From: Microscillaceae bacterium
GTDB lineage: Bacteria > Bacteroidota > Bacteroidia > Cytophagales > Microscillaceae
Direction: 5' to 3'
DNA: 64,000 nucleotides
Assembly: GCA_003483885.1 (NCBI GenBank)
Contig: DMXI01000517.1
Span: 8,757-72,756, forward strand
Positions within the stretch are counted from its first letter, which is position 1; every line of letters begins with the position of its first letter. The translations under genes and the position numbers were made by a program. Positions 19,169 through 28,107 of this stretch are shown in pieces. The notes below the pieces were generated by a model. That model made no database searches, was not told the origin of the DNA, and was given only the letters and a program-made list of their open reading frames with translations.

Positions 19169-19517
19169 ACGTTTTAAAGGGGTTTATGCGCAACTCTCTC
19201 AAAATGAGTTATTTAACGCAAATAGCTGATAAACACCTGATTACCAGCATTTTAATTGCCATCCAATATGAATAGATTAAATCATTGATCTGATTTAGAT
19301 CGAAATATAAGGTATAGAAACGAAATACCCAAATAATTGATTATCTGTTTTTTAGGTAACAATTTGAGCTTTATAGCCCCTCATTCTATCCTTGTTTTCC
19401 GAATAAATCTGGTGGATAAAACAAAACGTTTTACCCGAATAGCGTTAAGCTACTCCAGATAAAACGTTTAAATATTCAAATATTGTAAATAATCTCTTTT
19501 TGATCTTTCATTTACAA
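19169..19517. other. 349-base ftsA-ftsZ intergenic region
   Basis: There is no ORF. It holds the hairpin at 19424-19469 near the ftsA end and an AT-rich stretch upstream of ftsZ that probably contains the ftsZ promoter. No -7/-33 pair could be assigned confidently. Confidence 0.5.
19424..19469 (-). terminator. Hairpin downstream of ftsA
   Basis: AAACGTTTTA (19424-19433) and TAAAACGTTT (19460-19469) are perfect inverted repeats, with a small inner TAGC/GCTA stem. It could terminate or attenuate transcription between ftsA and ftsZ. The U-tract is poor. Confidence 0.45.
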
Positions 19518-20825
19518 CTAATAATTATTCTTCTTGTCATCAAAATCATCAATCAATAACCCTTTGGTACGTTCAATGATCTTACGGAAGAAATCTCCTC
19601 CAGTCCCTTGTTTTGCTTTGGGTTTGGCAGTGGGCGTATTGTCGATTTGTGACTGATACTTGGTATCGCGATCGTCCAAAGCCCGGAACCCAGCCATTAC
19701 CAGTCCAATGGTGGTAGCATACATTGGACTTTTAGCAGCTTCTACCTTTACTTTACCCAAATATTCGTTAGGATAGCCAATGCGGGCATCCATACCTGTC
19801 ATAAACTCAAACAGTTGCTTACAATTACGTAATTGCGAACCACCACCTGTGATTACGATTCCACCTACGAGTTTATTCAAATATCCAGACTTGATGATTT
19901 CCTGGTGTACCGATTCAATGATTTCCTGCATACGGGCCTCAATGATATGGGCCAGATTTCTCACCGAAATTTCTTTAGGCGATCGTCCTCTCAAACCAGG
20001 AATAGACACAAACTCATTGACATTGGCTTTTTCGGCAATGGCCTTACCAAATTTTACTTTCAGTTTTTCAGCCTGAGTGGTCATAATCTTACATCCCTCT
20101 TTGATGTCTGAGGTGATGATATCTCCCCCGAAAGGAATCACTGCAGTATGACGAATGATATTTTCGTAGAAAATGGCTACATCAGTTGTCCCCCCTCCAA
20201 TATCTACCAACACGACTCCTGCTTCACGTTCCTCATCGGTCAATACTGACAAACTCGAAGCAATCGGCTCCAAGATCAGGTTTTCTATTTCCAGTCCGGT
20301 GCGTTTTACACAACGGTTGATATTATTGATTGCACTGGTTTGTGCGGTAATAATATTGAAATCGGCTTCTAACTTAATACCTGACATGCCTATAGGTTCT
20401 TTGATGCCCGTTTCAAAATCTACCGTGTAGTCCTGGGGCATTACGTGAATGATTTCGTTGCCAGGAGGAGTTACTATACGATACATATCATTGATCAAAC
20501 GATTTACATCATTGCGTGTAATTTCGTTTTCGGCAGAGTCACGAGTAATGCTGCCACTTTGCTTGAGGCTTTTGATGTGTTGTCCCGCAATGCCCACGTT
20601 TACAATGCGAATATCTATGCCTGAAGTTTGTTCTGCTTCTTCGATGGCTTCAGAAATCGCATTCACTGTTTTGTCAATGTTTATCACTACACCACGTGTT
20701 ACCCCTTCTGAAGGAGCTTTGCCCATTCCAAGGATTTCCACCTTACCAAATTGGTCTTTTCGGCCAACTAATGCGCATATTTTGGTGCTTCCTATATCTA
20801 ATCCTACTACAATTTTATCTTTCAT
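19518..20825 (-). CDS. ftsA: Cell division protein FtsA
   Basis: 435 aa actin-like ATPase that tethers FtsZ to the membrane. VGLDIGSTK (7-15) and DIGGGTTD (208-215) are phosphate-binding motifs, the inserted 1C domain covers about 85-160, and ITGGGSQL lies near residue 330. A C-terminal helix (FFRKIIERTKGLL) is the likely amphipathic membrane anchor. The start is 7 bases past the ftsQ stop, so they form an operon. Confidence 0.98.
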   Translation of the reverse strand: MKDKIVVGLDIGSTKICALVGRKDQFGKVEILGMGKAPSEGVTRGVVINIDKTVNAISEAIEEAEQTSGIDIRIVNVGIAGQHIKSLKQSGSITRDSAENEITRNDVNRLINDMYRIVTPPGNEIIHVMPQDYTVDFETGIKEPIGMSGIKLEADFNIITAQTSAINNINRCVKRTGLEIENLILEPIASSLSVLTDEEREAGVVLVDIGGGTTDVAIFYENIIRHTAVIPFGGDIITSDIKEGCKIMTTQAEKLKVKFGKAIAEKANVNEFVSIPGLRGRSPKEISVRNLAHIIEARMQEIIESVHQEIIKSGYLNKLVGGIVITGGGSQLRNCKQLFEFMTGMDARIGYPNEYLGKVKVEAAKSPMYATTIGLVMAGFRALDDRDTKYQSQIDNTPTAKPKAKQGTGGDFFRKIIERTKGLLIDDFDDKKNNY

Positions 20826-20832
20826 GTCAGAG

Positions 20833-21612
20833 TTATTCGCAAATAATTTGTTTATCGAACCGTAAGCTGATTTTGCGATAAGCGTTCCAGCCTTTTCGAG
20901 GAAGTATCTCTTTATAGTACACTTTGAACCTTTCTAATTTTTCTTGCCACTTGGTGGTGTCTCCAAAGTCTACTGTTTGGTTGCCTAATTGTAAATACAA
21001 CACCAAGTCACTATTTTTCATTACATCTATTTGAGCAACTTGTGCTTTCAGAAATGGGTCATTGTGAATGTATTTAACCATTTCTAAAAGTACTTTGTCT
21101 TGCTTGTTACGTTTGAAATCCGGCGCAGAAACCCGATCGCTTTGCGTAATTAAAATCACTCTGGCGGTAAATTTTCTGAGAACATTCAAAATCGTCCCCT
21201 CTTTGTCGATGTAGACATCAGGGTTTTTGCTTCGGATAAAACGAGCAATGGGTCGTTTCAATAAAACATCCACAAATAAAACACCCTTCAAATTCCTTGC
21301 TATTTGACATCTTTCGACAAATGCATTGCCTTCTTTTACTCTTTTTTCGAGGGTTTTTATAGAAATATTACTAAAACTATTGTTGACAATCCGCTCTTTT
21401 CCGCCGTCTGTCATCAAACGAATGACATCTTTCTTGGTCAAAAAATAGTTATCGTTTTCATTGTCGATATTGATCTCAATGCTTGTACAAACTTTCCCAG
21501 TGTAGGTGAGTTCTACAAACCCAAATACTAAAAAGACCACCACTACCCAAAAGGTAATGACTACATTCTTTCTAAATTTTAATTTGCTTTTTGTCTTCTT
21601 CTTGCCGAACAT
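20833..21612 (-). CDS. ftsQ: Cell division protein FtsQ
   Basis: 259 aa, with a basic cytoplasmic N-terminus, one membrane segment (about 17-37) and a periplasmic part with a POTRA-like region (about 45-115). Position between murC and ftsA identifies it more firmly than sequence, because FtsQ diverges quickly. It overlaps the end of murC by 41 bases; no later in-frame start would keep the anchor, so the overlap is probably real and implies coupled translation. Confidence 0.92.
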   Translation of the reverse strand: MFGKKKTKSKLKFRKNVVITFWVVVVFLVFGFVELTYTGKVCTSIEINIDNENDNYFLTKKDVIRLMTDGGKERIVNNSFSNISIKTLEKRVKEGNAFVERCQIARNLKGVLFVDVLLKRPIARFIRSKNPDVYIDKEGTILNVLRKFTARVILITQSDRVSAPDFKRNKQDKVLLEMVKYIHNDPFLKAQVAQIDVMKNSDLVLYLQLGNQTVDFGDTTKWQEKLERFKVYYKEILPRKGWNAYRKISLRFDKQIICE

Positions 21613-22996
21613 ACCTTTGTTTTAAAAGTGTTCCAATGTTTTCTACCATACGCCCAATATCTCCTGCCCCAATGGTTACGACCACTTCGGTATGGTTTTT
21701 TTCTAAAAAGGTATAAATTTCTTCTTTACTACACAACCTTTTATTTGCAATACTTACTTTATCCAAAATTAATTGAGAAGTGACTCCTTCGATAGGCAAC
21801 TCTCGGGCTGGATAGATATCTAACAAAATCAATTCATCGGCCAAACTCAAACTCTCGGCAAAACCTTCCAAGAAATCACGGGTACGGGTAAACAAGTGGG
21901 GTTGGAAAATAGCCGTAATTTTTTTGTCGGGAAACATTGCCTTTACCGACTGGAGAAACACCTCAATCTCGGTAGGATGATGGGCGTAGTCGTCAATGTA
22001 TGTGATGTTGTCTTCTTGCAAAATGTACTCAAAGCGCCGCTTCACTCCTTTATAGGCTGCCAAAGCCTCTTTAATTTTATCAGGCTCAATATCCAATGCC
22101 AGGGCAGTAGCAATAGACACGGTAGCGTTGGCAATATTGTGATAACCTGGAACTTTGAGTTGAATATTTTTTATAGTAATATTTTCAGATACAAAATCAA
22201 AATAAAACGCTTCGGGGCGTGCCTTAATCGCCTGTGCCTGATAATCAGCCACTTGCTCTAAGGCAAAACTTTTTATTAAAAGCTCATCCTTACGTAAGTT
22301 CGAGCCTAAATCTAAATCTTTTTTTATAAAAAGGCTACCATTTGTTTTTATTTTTTGAGTAAAAGCCACATATGCTTCTACCACCGATTGTTCGTTTTGG
22401 TAAATATCCAGATGATCGGCATCGATCGAGTTGAGAATGGCAACATCAGGATGTAAGTGTAGAAATGAACGATCAAATTCATCCGCTTCTACTACTACAA
22501 CAGTTTCTTTATCAGGTTTTTCACTCAAAATCAAGTTTGATTCATAGTCCTGAAGAATACCTCCCAAAAAAGCTGTGCAATTCTTTTTTGTGTAATGAAT
22601 GATATGAGCAATCATAGAAGAGGTAGAGGTTTTTCCGTGGGTTCCTGCCACCGCAACTGTAAATCTGTCTCGTGTAAGAAAACCCAGTACTTCTGCTCTT
22701 TTTTTAACCTGAAAGTGTTTATCTCTAAAAAAATTTAACTGCTCATGCGTGGCAGGTATTGCTGGGGTGTATACTACCAACGTAGTTGCTGGATCACGAA
22801 AATCTGCTGGAATCAAATCTATATCATCCTCAAAATGAATCACTATTCCTTCTCGTTGTAATTGATCAGTCAAAGGACTAGCTGTACGATCATAACCGAT
22901 TACTTGGTATTGATGGGTATTGAACCACCTCGCCAAGGCGCTCATACCAATACCACCAATACCAACAAAATAAATATTTTTGAACTTTTCTAACAT
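21572..22996 (-). CDS. murC: UDP-N-acetylmuramate--L-alanine ligase
   Basis: 474 aa, cytoplasmic. It adds L-alanine to UDP-MurNAc in peptidoglycan precursor synthesis, using ATP. GIGGIGMS (12-19) begins the Rossmann domain, GTHGKTST (118-125) is the P-loop, and EADEFDRSF and DDYAHHPTE are family motifs. It is first in the visible dcw block; murG, often next upstream in Bacteroidota, is absent and an unrelated gene lies there instead. Confidence 0.98.
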   Translation of the reverse strand: MLEKFKNIYFVGIGGIGMSALARWFNTHQYQVIGYDRTASPLTDQLQREGIVIHFEDDIDLIPADFRDPATTLVVYTPAIPATHEQLNFFRDKHFQVKKRAEVLGFLTRDRFTVAVAGTHGKTSTSSMIAHIIHYTKKNCTAFLGGILQDYESNLILSEKPDKETVVVVEADEFDRSFLHLHPDVAILNSIDADHLDIYQNEQSVVEAYVAFTQKIKTNGSLFIKKDLDLGSNLRKDELLIKSFALEQVADYQAQAIKARPEAFYFDFVSENITIKNIQLKVPGYHNIANATVSIATALALDIEPDKIKEALAAYKGVKRRFEYILQEDNITYIDDYAHHPTEIEVFLQSVKAMFPDKKITAIFQPHLFTRTRDFLEGFAESLSLADELILLDIYPARELPIEGVTSQLILDKVSIANKRLCSKEEIYTFLEKNHTEVVVTIGAGDIGRMVENIGTLLKQRYVRQEEDKKQIKI

Positions 22997-23200
22997 GATG
23001 AGTTTCCCAAATCAGTTTTTTTGAGTCAGGTTTATATTCATAAATCTGGCAAAAATAACTAAAAGGCTTTGATTTTGAAATGGTTGTGGAGGGGAATTTT
23101 GGGGAACAGGAGAGAAAATGAAATGTTTAGTAATCCAGACAATCAGGTTTATTGATCTTGAAAGACTTTGATTGTTTGGTGTTATAAACTTCTGATAGTA

Positions 23201-23243
23201 TAAATGCTTTGCAAAGTAATGGTCCAACTTTACAAAGCATTTA
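23201..23243 (-). terminator. Hairpin downstream of the STAS-like gene
   Basis: TAAATGCTTTG (23201-23211) and CAAAGCATTTA (23233-23243) are perfect inverted repeats with an inner AAGT/ACTT extension. It lies 21 bases past the stop codon at 23264. No U-run follows, so the terminator call is tentative. Confidence 0.5.
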
Positions 23244-23263
23244 CTACACAATGTAAGACTGAT

Positions 23264-23737
23264 TTACCCTTTAGCCTCGTAAAAAAGATAAGGTTTGGTC
23301 GGTTTATTCTCATCATTTTTCATAAATACAGAGCGAGCTTCTTCCCACCCTTCGGTGTAGAGCACCTGAAGATTGTTAGAGTTTTCTTCAGAAAAGGCCT
23401 GTTTGATGGAGAGTGAAGTAACTAGAAATTCTTTCTTCATGATGAAGATAATCTTCTTGAGGTTGTTTGCCAGATATTGGGGAGCAATGACCTGATCGTG
23501 CCATTCCTGTAGATCAATTCCCATCAAATAATGGTATTCACGGGTATCAGTAATAAAACCATCCACTCTATACTGGGGTAATAGTTTTAAGAAGTTCAAC
23601 AAATACTCTTTGAACTCTTCTTCTTCCATTTCGACTTCTCCCGTTTCTCTGACAGTTTTTTTCCAGTAAACCTCAAAGATATTCAAGGTTGGGTTATAAT
23701 ACACCTCCCAAAAGGTTCGTTCTTCTACTTTTTTCAT
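23264..23737 (-). CDS. STAS/SpoIIAA-like protein, paralogue 1
   Basis: 157 aa, soluble, no signal peptide. It is about two-thirds identical to the gene at 24113, with FWEVYYNPTLNI, FITDTREYHYLM, LQEWHD and EENSNNLQVLYTEG conserved. The pattern (N-terminal strands, an acidic linker, then DTREYHYLMG and an alpha/beta finish) resembles the small STAS/SpoIIAA-like proteins common in Bacteroidota, but the assignment is by eye. The role is unknown. The 375-base gap between the copies holds a large hairpin. Confidence 0.7.
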   Translation of the reverse strand: MKKVEERTFWEVYYNPTLNIFEVYWKKTVRETGEVEMEEEEFKEYLLNFLKLLPQYRVDGFITDTREYHYLMGIDLQEWHDQVIAPQYLANNLKKIIFIMKKEFLVTSLSIKQAFSEENSNNLQVLYTEGWEEARSVFMKNDENKPTKPYLFYEAKG

Positions 23738-24112
23738 TTGTTTAATAGATCGTAATTAAAAATATTGATTCTACTGTTTGGTTCGATAGATTGAATTTGC
23801 CAATCAATGATAGTTGCGTTGTGGGAATCCATTTGGATGGGAATTATGAAGCCAATAGAGCACCTATTGCTGCCATTCGCTAAAAGAGTAGCAATAAGCT
23901 TGTTACCCTATTGGCAATTCATAATTCCAGGTGTGCTTAACTAAATACTTGATACAAAGATGGGTAAACACCATACAAAATAAGATATAAAAAAAGCGCG
24001 AAAGTATATAAATTTCACTGGTTTAGGAAGAACGTTTTCACGCTGTAAGGATCAATACTTTGTAACAAACAAAAACAGCTTTAAGACTTGATCGCCATAA
24101 AGAGCGTTTGCG
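23738..24112. other. Intergenic region between STAS-like paralogues
   Basis: There is no ORF. It contains the imperfect hairpin at 23840-23928 and otherwise AT-rich sequence that probably includes the promoter of the downstream copy. Confidence 0.5.
23840..23928. repeat. Long inverted repeat (structured RNA or element remnant)
   Basis: GGAATTATGAAGCCAATAG (23840-23858) pairs with CTATTGGCAATTCATAATTCC (23908-23928) with only a 2-base bulge, and ATTGCT/AGCAAT form an inner stem. It lies between two paralogous genes and has no coding potential. Confidence 0.65.
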
Positions 24113-24571
24113 TTATACGATTGCTTCGTAAAAGCGATAAGATTTGGTCTGTTCCTTATCTCTGTATTGCATAAATATAGAGCGGGCTTCTTCTAGACCT
24201 TCGGTATACAATACCCGCAAATTATTAGAGTTTTCTTCGGCAAAGGTTTGTTGAATGGAAAGTGACGTTACTAAAAACTCCTCATTCATTATAAACACAA
24301 TGTTTTTGAGCTTATGGACGATATATACAGGCGCAATTACTCTATCGTGCCACTCTTGCAGCTCAATACTCATCAAATAATGGTATTCGCGAGTATCGGT
24401 AATAAAGCCATTGACCTGGTATTGAGGAATAAGAGGTACAAAGTTTAACAAGTAATCTTTGAATTCATCGTCTTCCATATCGTTGCCAGTATCTTTCCAG
24501 TAAGCTTCCAGGATATTTAGCGTGGGATTGTGGTATACTTCCCAAAAGGTTCTTTGTTGGATTAATTGCAT
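24113..24571 (-). CDS. STAS/SpoIIAA-like protein, paralogue 2
   Basis: 152 aa, a close paralogue of the gene at 23264, differing mainly by a five-residue shorter acidic loop near residue 30 and in the C-terminal 15 residues. The shared core (TFWEVYHNPTLNI, GFITDTREYHYLM, EEFLVTSLSI) suggests a local duplication. Its own upstream and downstream regions differ from those of its paralogue, so the copies are probably transcribed separately. Function unknown. Confidence 0.7.
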   Translation of the reverse strand: MQLIQQRTFWEVYHNPTLNILEAYWKDTGNDMEDDEFKDYLLNFVPLIPQYQVNGFITDTREYHYLMSIELQEWHDRVIAPVYIVHKLKNIVFIMNEEFLVTSLSIQQTFAEENSNNLRVLYTEGLEEARSIFMQYRDKEQTKSYRFYEAIV

Positions 24572-24896
24572 AGGTGTAAAGCGTTAAAGTTATTGATCCA
24601 TTACCTCCATTGAAGCCTATGAAATTCAAGAATACAATGAAAGTGTTTGTCAATAGGTTGTCACGTAATTTAGGGATGATGTGCCGTTTACTTAGCCTGA
24701 ATCCTGTATCGAAATAATGTTTAATTAAAGTAATGCGTGGCTTCAGAGTGCTTATCTTATTCGTAAAAGCACAACACTAAACAAATAAAAGGGATGTAAA
24801 AATCGAAGGGATATTTACATAGCCATTTTGTTGAATATTAATCTTCTTTAGGTTAAGTACGATTGGCCCCAATTATTGTTCAACCATTTTTAGGGT
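24572..24896. other. 325-base intergenic region
   Basis: Between the start of the STAS-like gene and the end of the M23 peptidase. AT-rich; I see no ORF, repeat or convincing terminator. Confidence 0.5.
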
Positions 24897-25808
24897 TTAC
24901 TTCAACGTTTTCACTTTCAATAAATCAGGGTATAAATCTTCGGGAGGCAGAGAACCATCAGGTTTTACTTTTAAATAAGTAATGTGCAAATGGGTAGGTG
25001 AACGTTTTTCAGAGGCGCTTTTGCCAGTACGACCAATCCAGGCAATGCGTTGGCCAGGTTTTACAATGTCACCAGGTTTTACAAACAATTTACTATTGTG
25101 GGCATAATAGAAAATACCATTGGTACCTGGTTCATAAATCCATAAATAATGTCCTCCTTCTAATAAACTGCCAGACATCCAGGCAGGATCATAAGCTATA
25201 ACAATGCCACTGGCCATAGAAAGAGTATTTACTGGTTTACCAGTATTATCATCAATACTGTCTTGATTGCGATCATATACAAAAATATCGTGAGAAGGAT
25301 GGCCACCATGTTCGTTTCCATCAAAATAGTTGTAACCTTGTGGTACATAACCTTCTCCGTTTTTGCCGCCAATAAAATGCTTGCTATATCCTTGAATAGG
25401 AAACACCCATTGGCTACGAGGGTAGTTTTTACCACCTTTTGCCAGGAAATATTGCTTGACCAAGGGCAGCAAAGTACGTATACTGTCTTTAGCAGCAGCT
25501 CGTTTGATTTTACCATCTCGTACTAAGGTATTCAAGCGATCGAATCGCTCACAGGGATTGAGTGGTTTGGCTTTTTTGCTTGCCTGAGCCTGAGGGGAGG
25601 AAGTGTTGTTGACAGCCGCACTATCATTTTTGCGAGCTTTGGCAGGAGTGTTGGTAACTTTGGCTTCCTGGGGGATAGTGTCAGTACTAGATTCGGAAGG
25701 GTTGGAAGTACAACTTAACATCAGGCAGGTGCTCAATAGTATAAATATCCCTCGCTCCCCCAGGAATTGGGGAAGCACTTGAGAGATAATTTTTTTGGTT
25801 TGGCTCAT
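24897..25808 (-). CDS. M23 family metallopeptidase lipoprotein
   Basis: 303 aa from the ATG at 25808. That start avoids overlap with the upstream gene and gives a proper lipoprotein signal with lipobox LMLSC. A Ser/Thr/Lys-rich linker follows, then an M23 (LytM) fold: HPSHDIFVYD carries the first His and Asp zinc ligands and THLHITY the HxH motif. It most likely cuts peptidoglycan cross-bridges in the periplasm. A longer reading frame reaches 25904 but lacks a signal peptide at its start. Ten bases separate it from the M28 gene upstream, so they form a likely operon of exported peptidases. Confidence 0.9.
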   Translation of the reverse strand: MSQTKKIISQVLPQFLGERGIFILLSTCLMLSCTSNPSESSTDTIPQEAKVTNTPAKARKNDSAAVNNTSSPQAQASKKAKPLNPCERFDRLNTLVRDGKIKRAAAKDSIRTLLPLVKQYFLAKGGKNYPRSQWVFPIQGYSKHFIGGKNGEGYVPQGYNYFDGNEHGGHPSHDIFVYDRNQDSIDDNTGKPVNTLSMASGIVIAYDPAWMSGSLLEGGHYLWIYEPGTNGIFYYAHNSKLFVKPGDIVKPGQRIAWIGRTGKSASEKRSPTHLHITYLKVKPDGSLPPEDLYPDLLKVKTLK

Positions 25809-25818
25809 ATACATATGC

Positions 25819-26922
25819 TTATTTAGCAGCAGGTTTGGCTTTTTCTTGAGCTGCTTTTTGGAAAGCATCGGCTTGTTCCTGGCTACCAAATGTATTATAA
25901 ACATATTGAAGCACTGTCTGCCCTACTGCTTTCAGGGTTTCTTTGTCAATAATGTCTATATTGTCTTTGTGGGTATGGTGGTATTTGGCAAAATAGGTAG
26001 CAGGATCATTGGGATCAAACTCGATGATGTCGGCCATGGGTACGCTTTTGATTTTGTTAACATACACGTGATCATCTACGATTTCGGGAGAATTGAGACC
26101 TATAAAATAGCCATTGGTACCAATCTTAGCAGCCACTTGCCATAAGTCGTTAACCACTCCTTTGGCGGTTCTAACCGAGTAACCTTCTTTGTAAAACTTG
26201 GCTCCTTTGGCTCCTACCATATCCAGTAATATGCCGTACCAATAGTTGGTATCGTTGTTTTTAGCCCAATATTGTGATCCCAAACACCAGGTATCTTGCT
26301 TGGTTTGTTCTTTTATAAAATTAGGATACCCCTGGTCTTCACTGTCAAATAATACAATGTCGATGTTGACGGTAGGTTTCACTTTGGCTTGCGAAACGGT
26401 GCGAGCCAATTCCATCAATACCGCTACTCCACTGGCTCCGTCGTTGGCACCATCTATAGGTTTTTTAGTATCTGTCGAGTCTTTATCGGCTACAAAACGG
26501 GCGTCCCAGTGAGCAGCTAGCAATATGGTACGGGTGGCATTAGGGGCTTTATAACTCGCAATGATATTACGAGAATCAAGCTCAACATCATCATACCTCT
26601 TTGCTTTGAAGCTCTGAGCTTCTACCTTCCAGCCATACGCTTTGAATTGTTCCAGAAAATAATCGCCACACTTCACATGCGCCTCGCTATTGGGTACTCG
26701 AGGCCCAAAATCTACTTGTTTCTTTACAAAAGCGTAGGCCGAGTCTCCATTTACTTTTGGGGTGTTGTTGTTCCAGTAGGCTACTGGTGGTGGTGGCGTA
26801 CCATTCTTACCGCCTCCCCCAGAAGGGCCACAACTATATGTTATACCTCCTATTGCTAAACAAAAAATTAGTAATAAGCTGTAAAACTTATATGAATTAC
26901 GTTTTTTCATAGTATGCTTCAT
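25819..26922 (-). CDS. M28 family peptidase / glutaminyl-cyclase-like lipoprotein
   Basis: About 367 aa from ATG 26922 (a TTG 18 bases further up and an ATG at 26910 are alternatives). Lipobox near ITYSC. LLAAHWDAR, GANDGASGVAVLMELAR and DSEDQGYP carry the zinc-binding His, Asp and Glu set of M28. DTWCLGSQYWAKN is characteristic of the subgroup similar to glutaminyl-peptide cyclotransferase, which forms N-terminal pyroglutamate. Either aminopeptidase or cyclase activity at the cell envelope is possible; the latter is slightly favoured. Confidence 0.9.
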   Translation of the reverse strand: MKHTMKKRNSYKFYSLLLIFCLAIGGITYSCGPSGGGGKNGTPPPPVAYWNNNTPKVNGDSAYAFVKKQVDFGPRVPNSEAHVKCGDYFLEQFKAYGWKVEAQSFKAKRYDDVELDSRNIIASYKAPNATRTILLAAHWDARFVADKDSTDTKKPIDGANDGASGVAVLMELARTVSQAKVKPTVNIDIVLFDSEDQGYPNFIKEQTKQDTWCLGSQYWAKNNDTNYWYGILLDMVGAKGAKFYKEGYSVRTAKGVVNDLWQVAAKIGTNGYFIGLNSPEIVDDHVYVNKIKSVPMADIIEFDPNDPATYFAKYHHTHKDNIDIIDKETLKAVGQTVLQYVYNTFGSQEQADAFQKAAQEKAKPAAK

Positions 26923-27012
26923 TTTTCCAATAAACAGCAATTGCCCCGCAAATATACCAAGATTACTTAGGTATCCAAGGGTATGATTAATAATGAGTTT
27001 TGGGAAAAGTAA

Positions 27013-27050
27013 CCCCGTTTACTTTACTTAGAAACCTCGGCTTGACGGGG
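27013..27050 (-). terminator. Possible hairpin downstream of the exported helical paralogues
   Basis: CCCCGT (27013-27018) pairs with ACGGGG (27045-27050), just past the stop codon at 27057. The long loop and lack of a U-run make it weak. Confidence 0.3.
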
Positions 27051-27056
27051 ACATAT

Positions 27057-28028
27057 TTATCTATTGAGAAGTTGTTGGGCTTGTAGCTGTTTGATAAGGG
27101 TTGGCAACTTATTTTTCAAGTAATTATTCATAGTCATTTTAACAGTACTTTGTTCGATTAGAACTATGATATCATCCTCTATTGTAATTTGAGAATCGTG
27201 TGCTTGGTATTCTACTTTCACTTGCTCCAAGAGTGCTTGTAATTTGTCAAGTGCTGTTAATACTGGTTTTACCTTGGGCATATCCTCATAAAAGTATAGT
27301 AATATCAGGTAAGCCCCCAACATTTGTTTTTGCTCTCCCAAACGCTCCCACAAAATTTTATTATCTGAGGTATGAGAATTTGAAGCCAGGAAATGTAGGG
27401 ATTCAGTAAAACTGCCTAATGACATAAAAATGGCTGATGTAGAAAACTCAGCATCGCCAAAGTCAAAGAAACTCTGTAAGATGTTGTGATAAGCTTGGGT
27501 AATTTTCACCAGAAAACCATCACTACTATGAGGGTTGGTTGATAGAAAATTTAAGGCCGAGTAATTGAAGTCTTGGGTGAGTCCAAGCTTCATGGTTAGT
27601 TGTTGGATCACTTTGAGGTATGTCTGGGCTACTTTTGGCTTTTGGTACACCCAGGCTTGCGTTAACCCTGTAAAATAAGCCCCCAATAGCCAAGCCTGCT
27701 CATATCTTTTTTTAGCTTGAACGCTGAGGTCTGCCACCGCAATATTGAGGAGATTTGGCTGGTAATTGACTTGTTGCTCTTTCGCAAACAGAGCCAACTC
27801 TATTGGCCCAGGGATAGACATTAGAATATCGATAAATACCTTTCGTGAACGGCACCCTTCTTTACTCATATCTTGAAGAGAGCACATCATTTGACTCATC
27901 GGTTCGCTTTGAGTAATGGTATCAGAGATAGCATTTGAGTTTTTTTGCTGTTGATTTATCTCACAACTAGTCAAAAAACTAATAGTGAATAATAAGATTA
28001 ACCTGATAGTTATACGCTTGAGCATCAT
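27057..28028 (-). CDS. Exported lipoprotein of a conserved Bacteroidota family, paralogue 1
   Basis: 323 aa. The signal sequence has a lipobox ending near FLTSC. The mature protein is all-helical by eye and shares with the next two genes a short IPGPIELALFA motif, a GAYFTGLTQAWVYQ helix and an LxxFTESLHFLAS segment. I recall this architecture (IPSPxE, GVYxxDLxY, GGWIESLY) from uncharacterised Bacteroidota proteins. Last gene of the three-gene cluster, 79 bases after the previous one. Function unknown. Confidence 0.75.
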   Translation of the reverse strand: MMLKRITIRLILLFTISFLTSCEINQQQKNSNAISDTITQSEPMSQMMCSLQDMSKEGCRSRKVFIDILMSIPGPIELALFAKEQQVNYQPNLLNIAVADLSVQAKKRYEQAWLLGAYFTGLTQAWVYQKPKVAQTYLKVIQQLTMKLGLTQDFNYSALNFLSTNPHSSDGFLVKITQAYHNILQSFFDFGDAEFSTSAIFMSLGSFTESLHFLASNSHTSDNKILWERLGEQKQMLGAYLILLYFYEDMPKVKPVLTALDKLQALLEQVKVEYQAHDSQITIEDDIIVLIEQSTVKMTMNNYLKNKLPTLIKQLQAQQLLNR

Positions 28029-28107
28029 TAGGTTTATTCGTTTTTTGGCATCAGTTGCATTCGCACGTGATTGATTTTGGTAACCAACTTCACTTTCAAA
28101 GTGTCTT

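Noticed and set aside
23012..23251. 79-codon minus-strand ORF upstream of murC
   Set aside because: It has no recognisable features and overlaps the hairpin downstream of the STAS-like gene.
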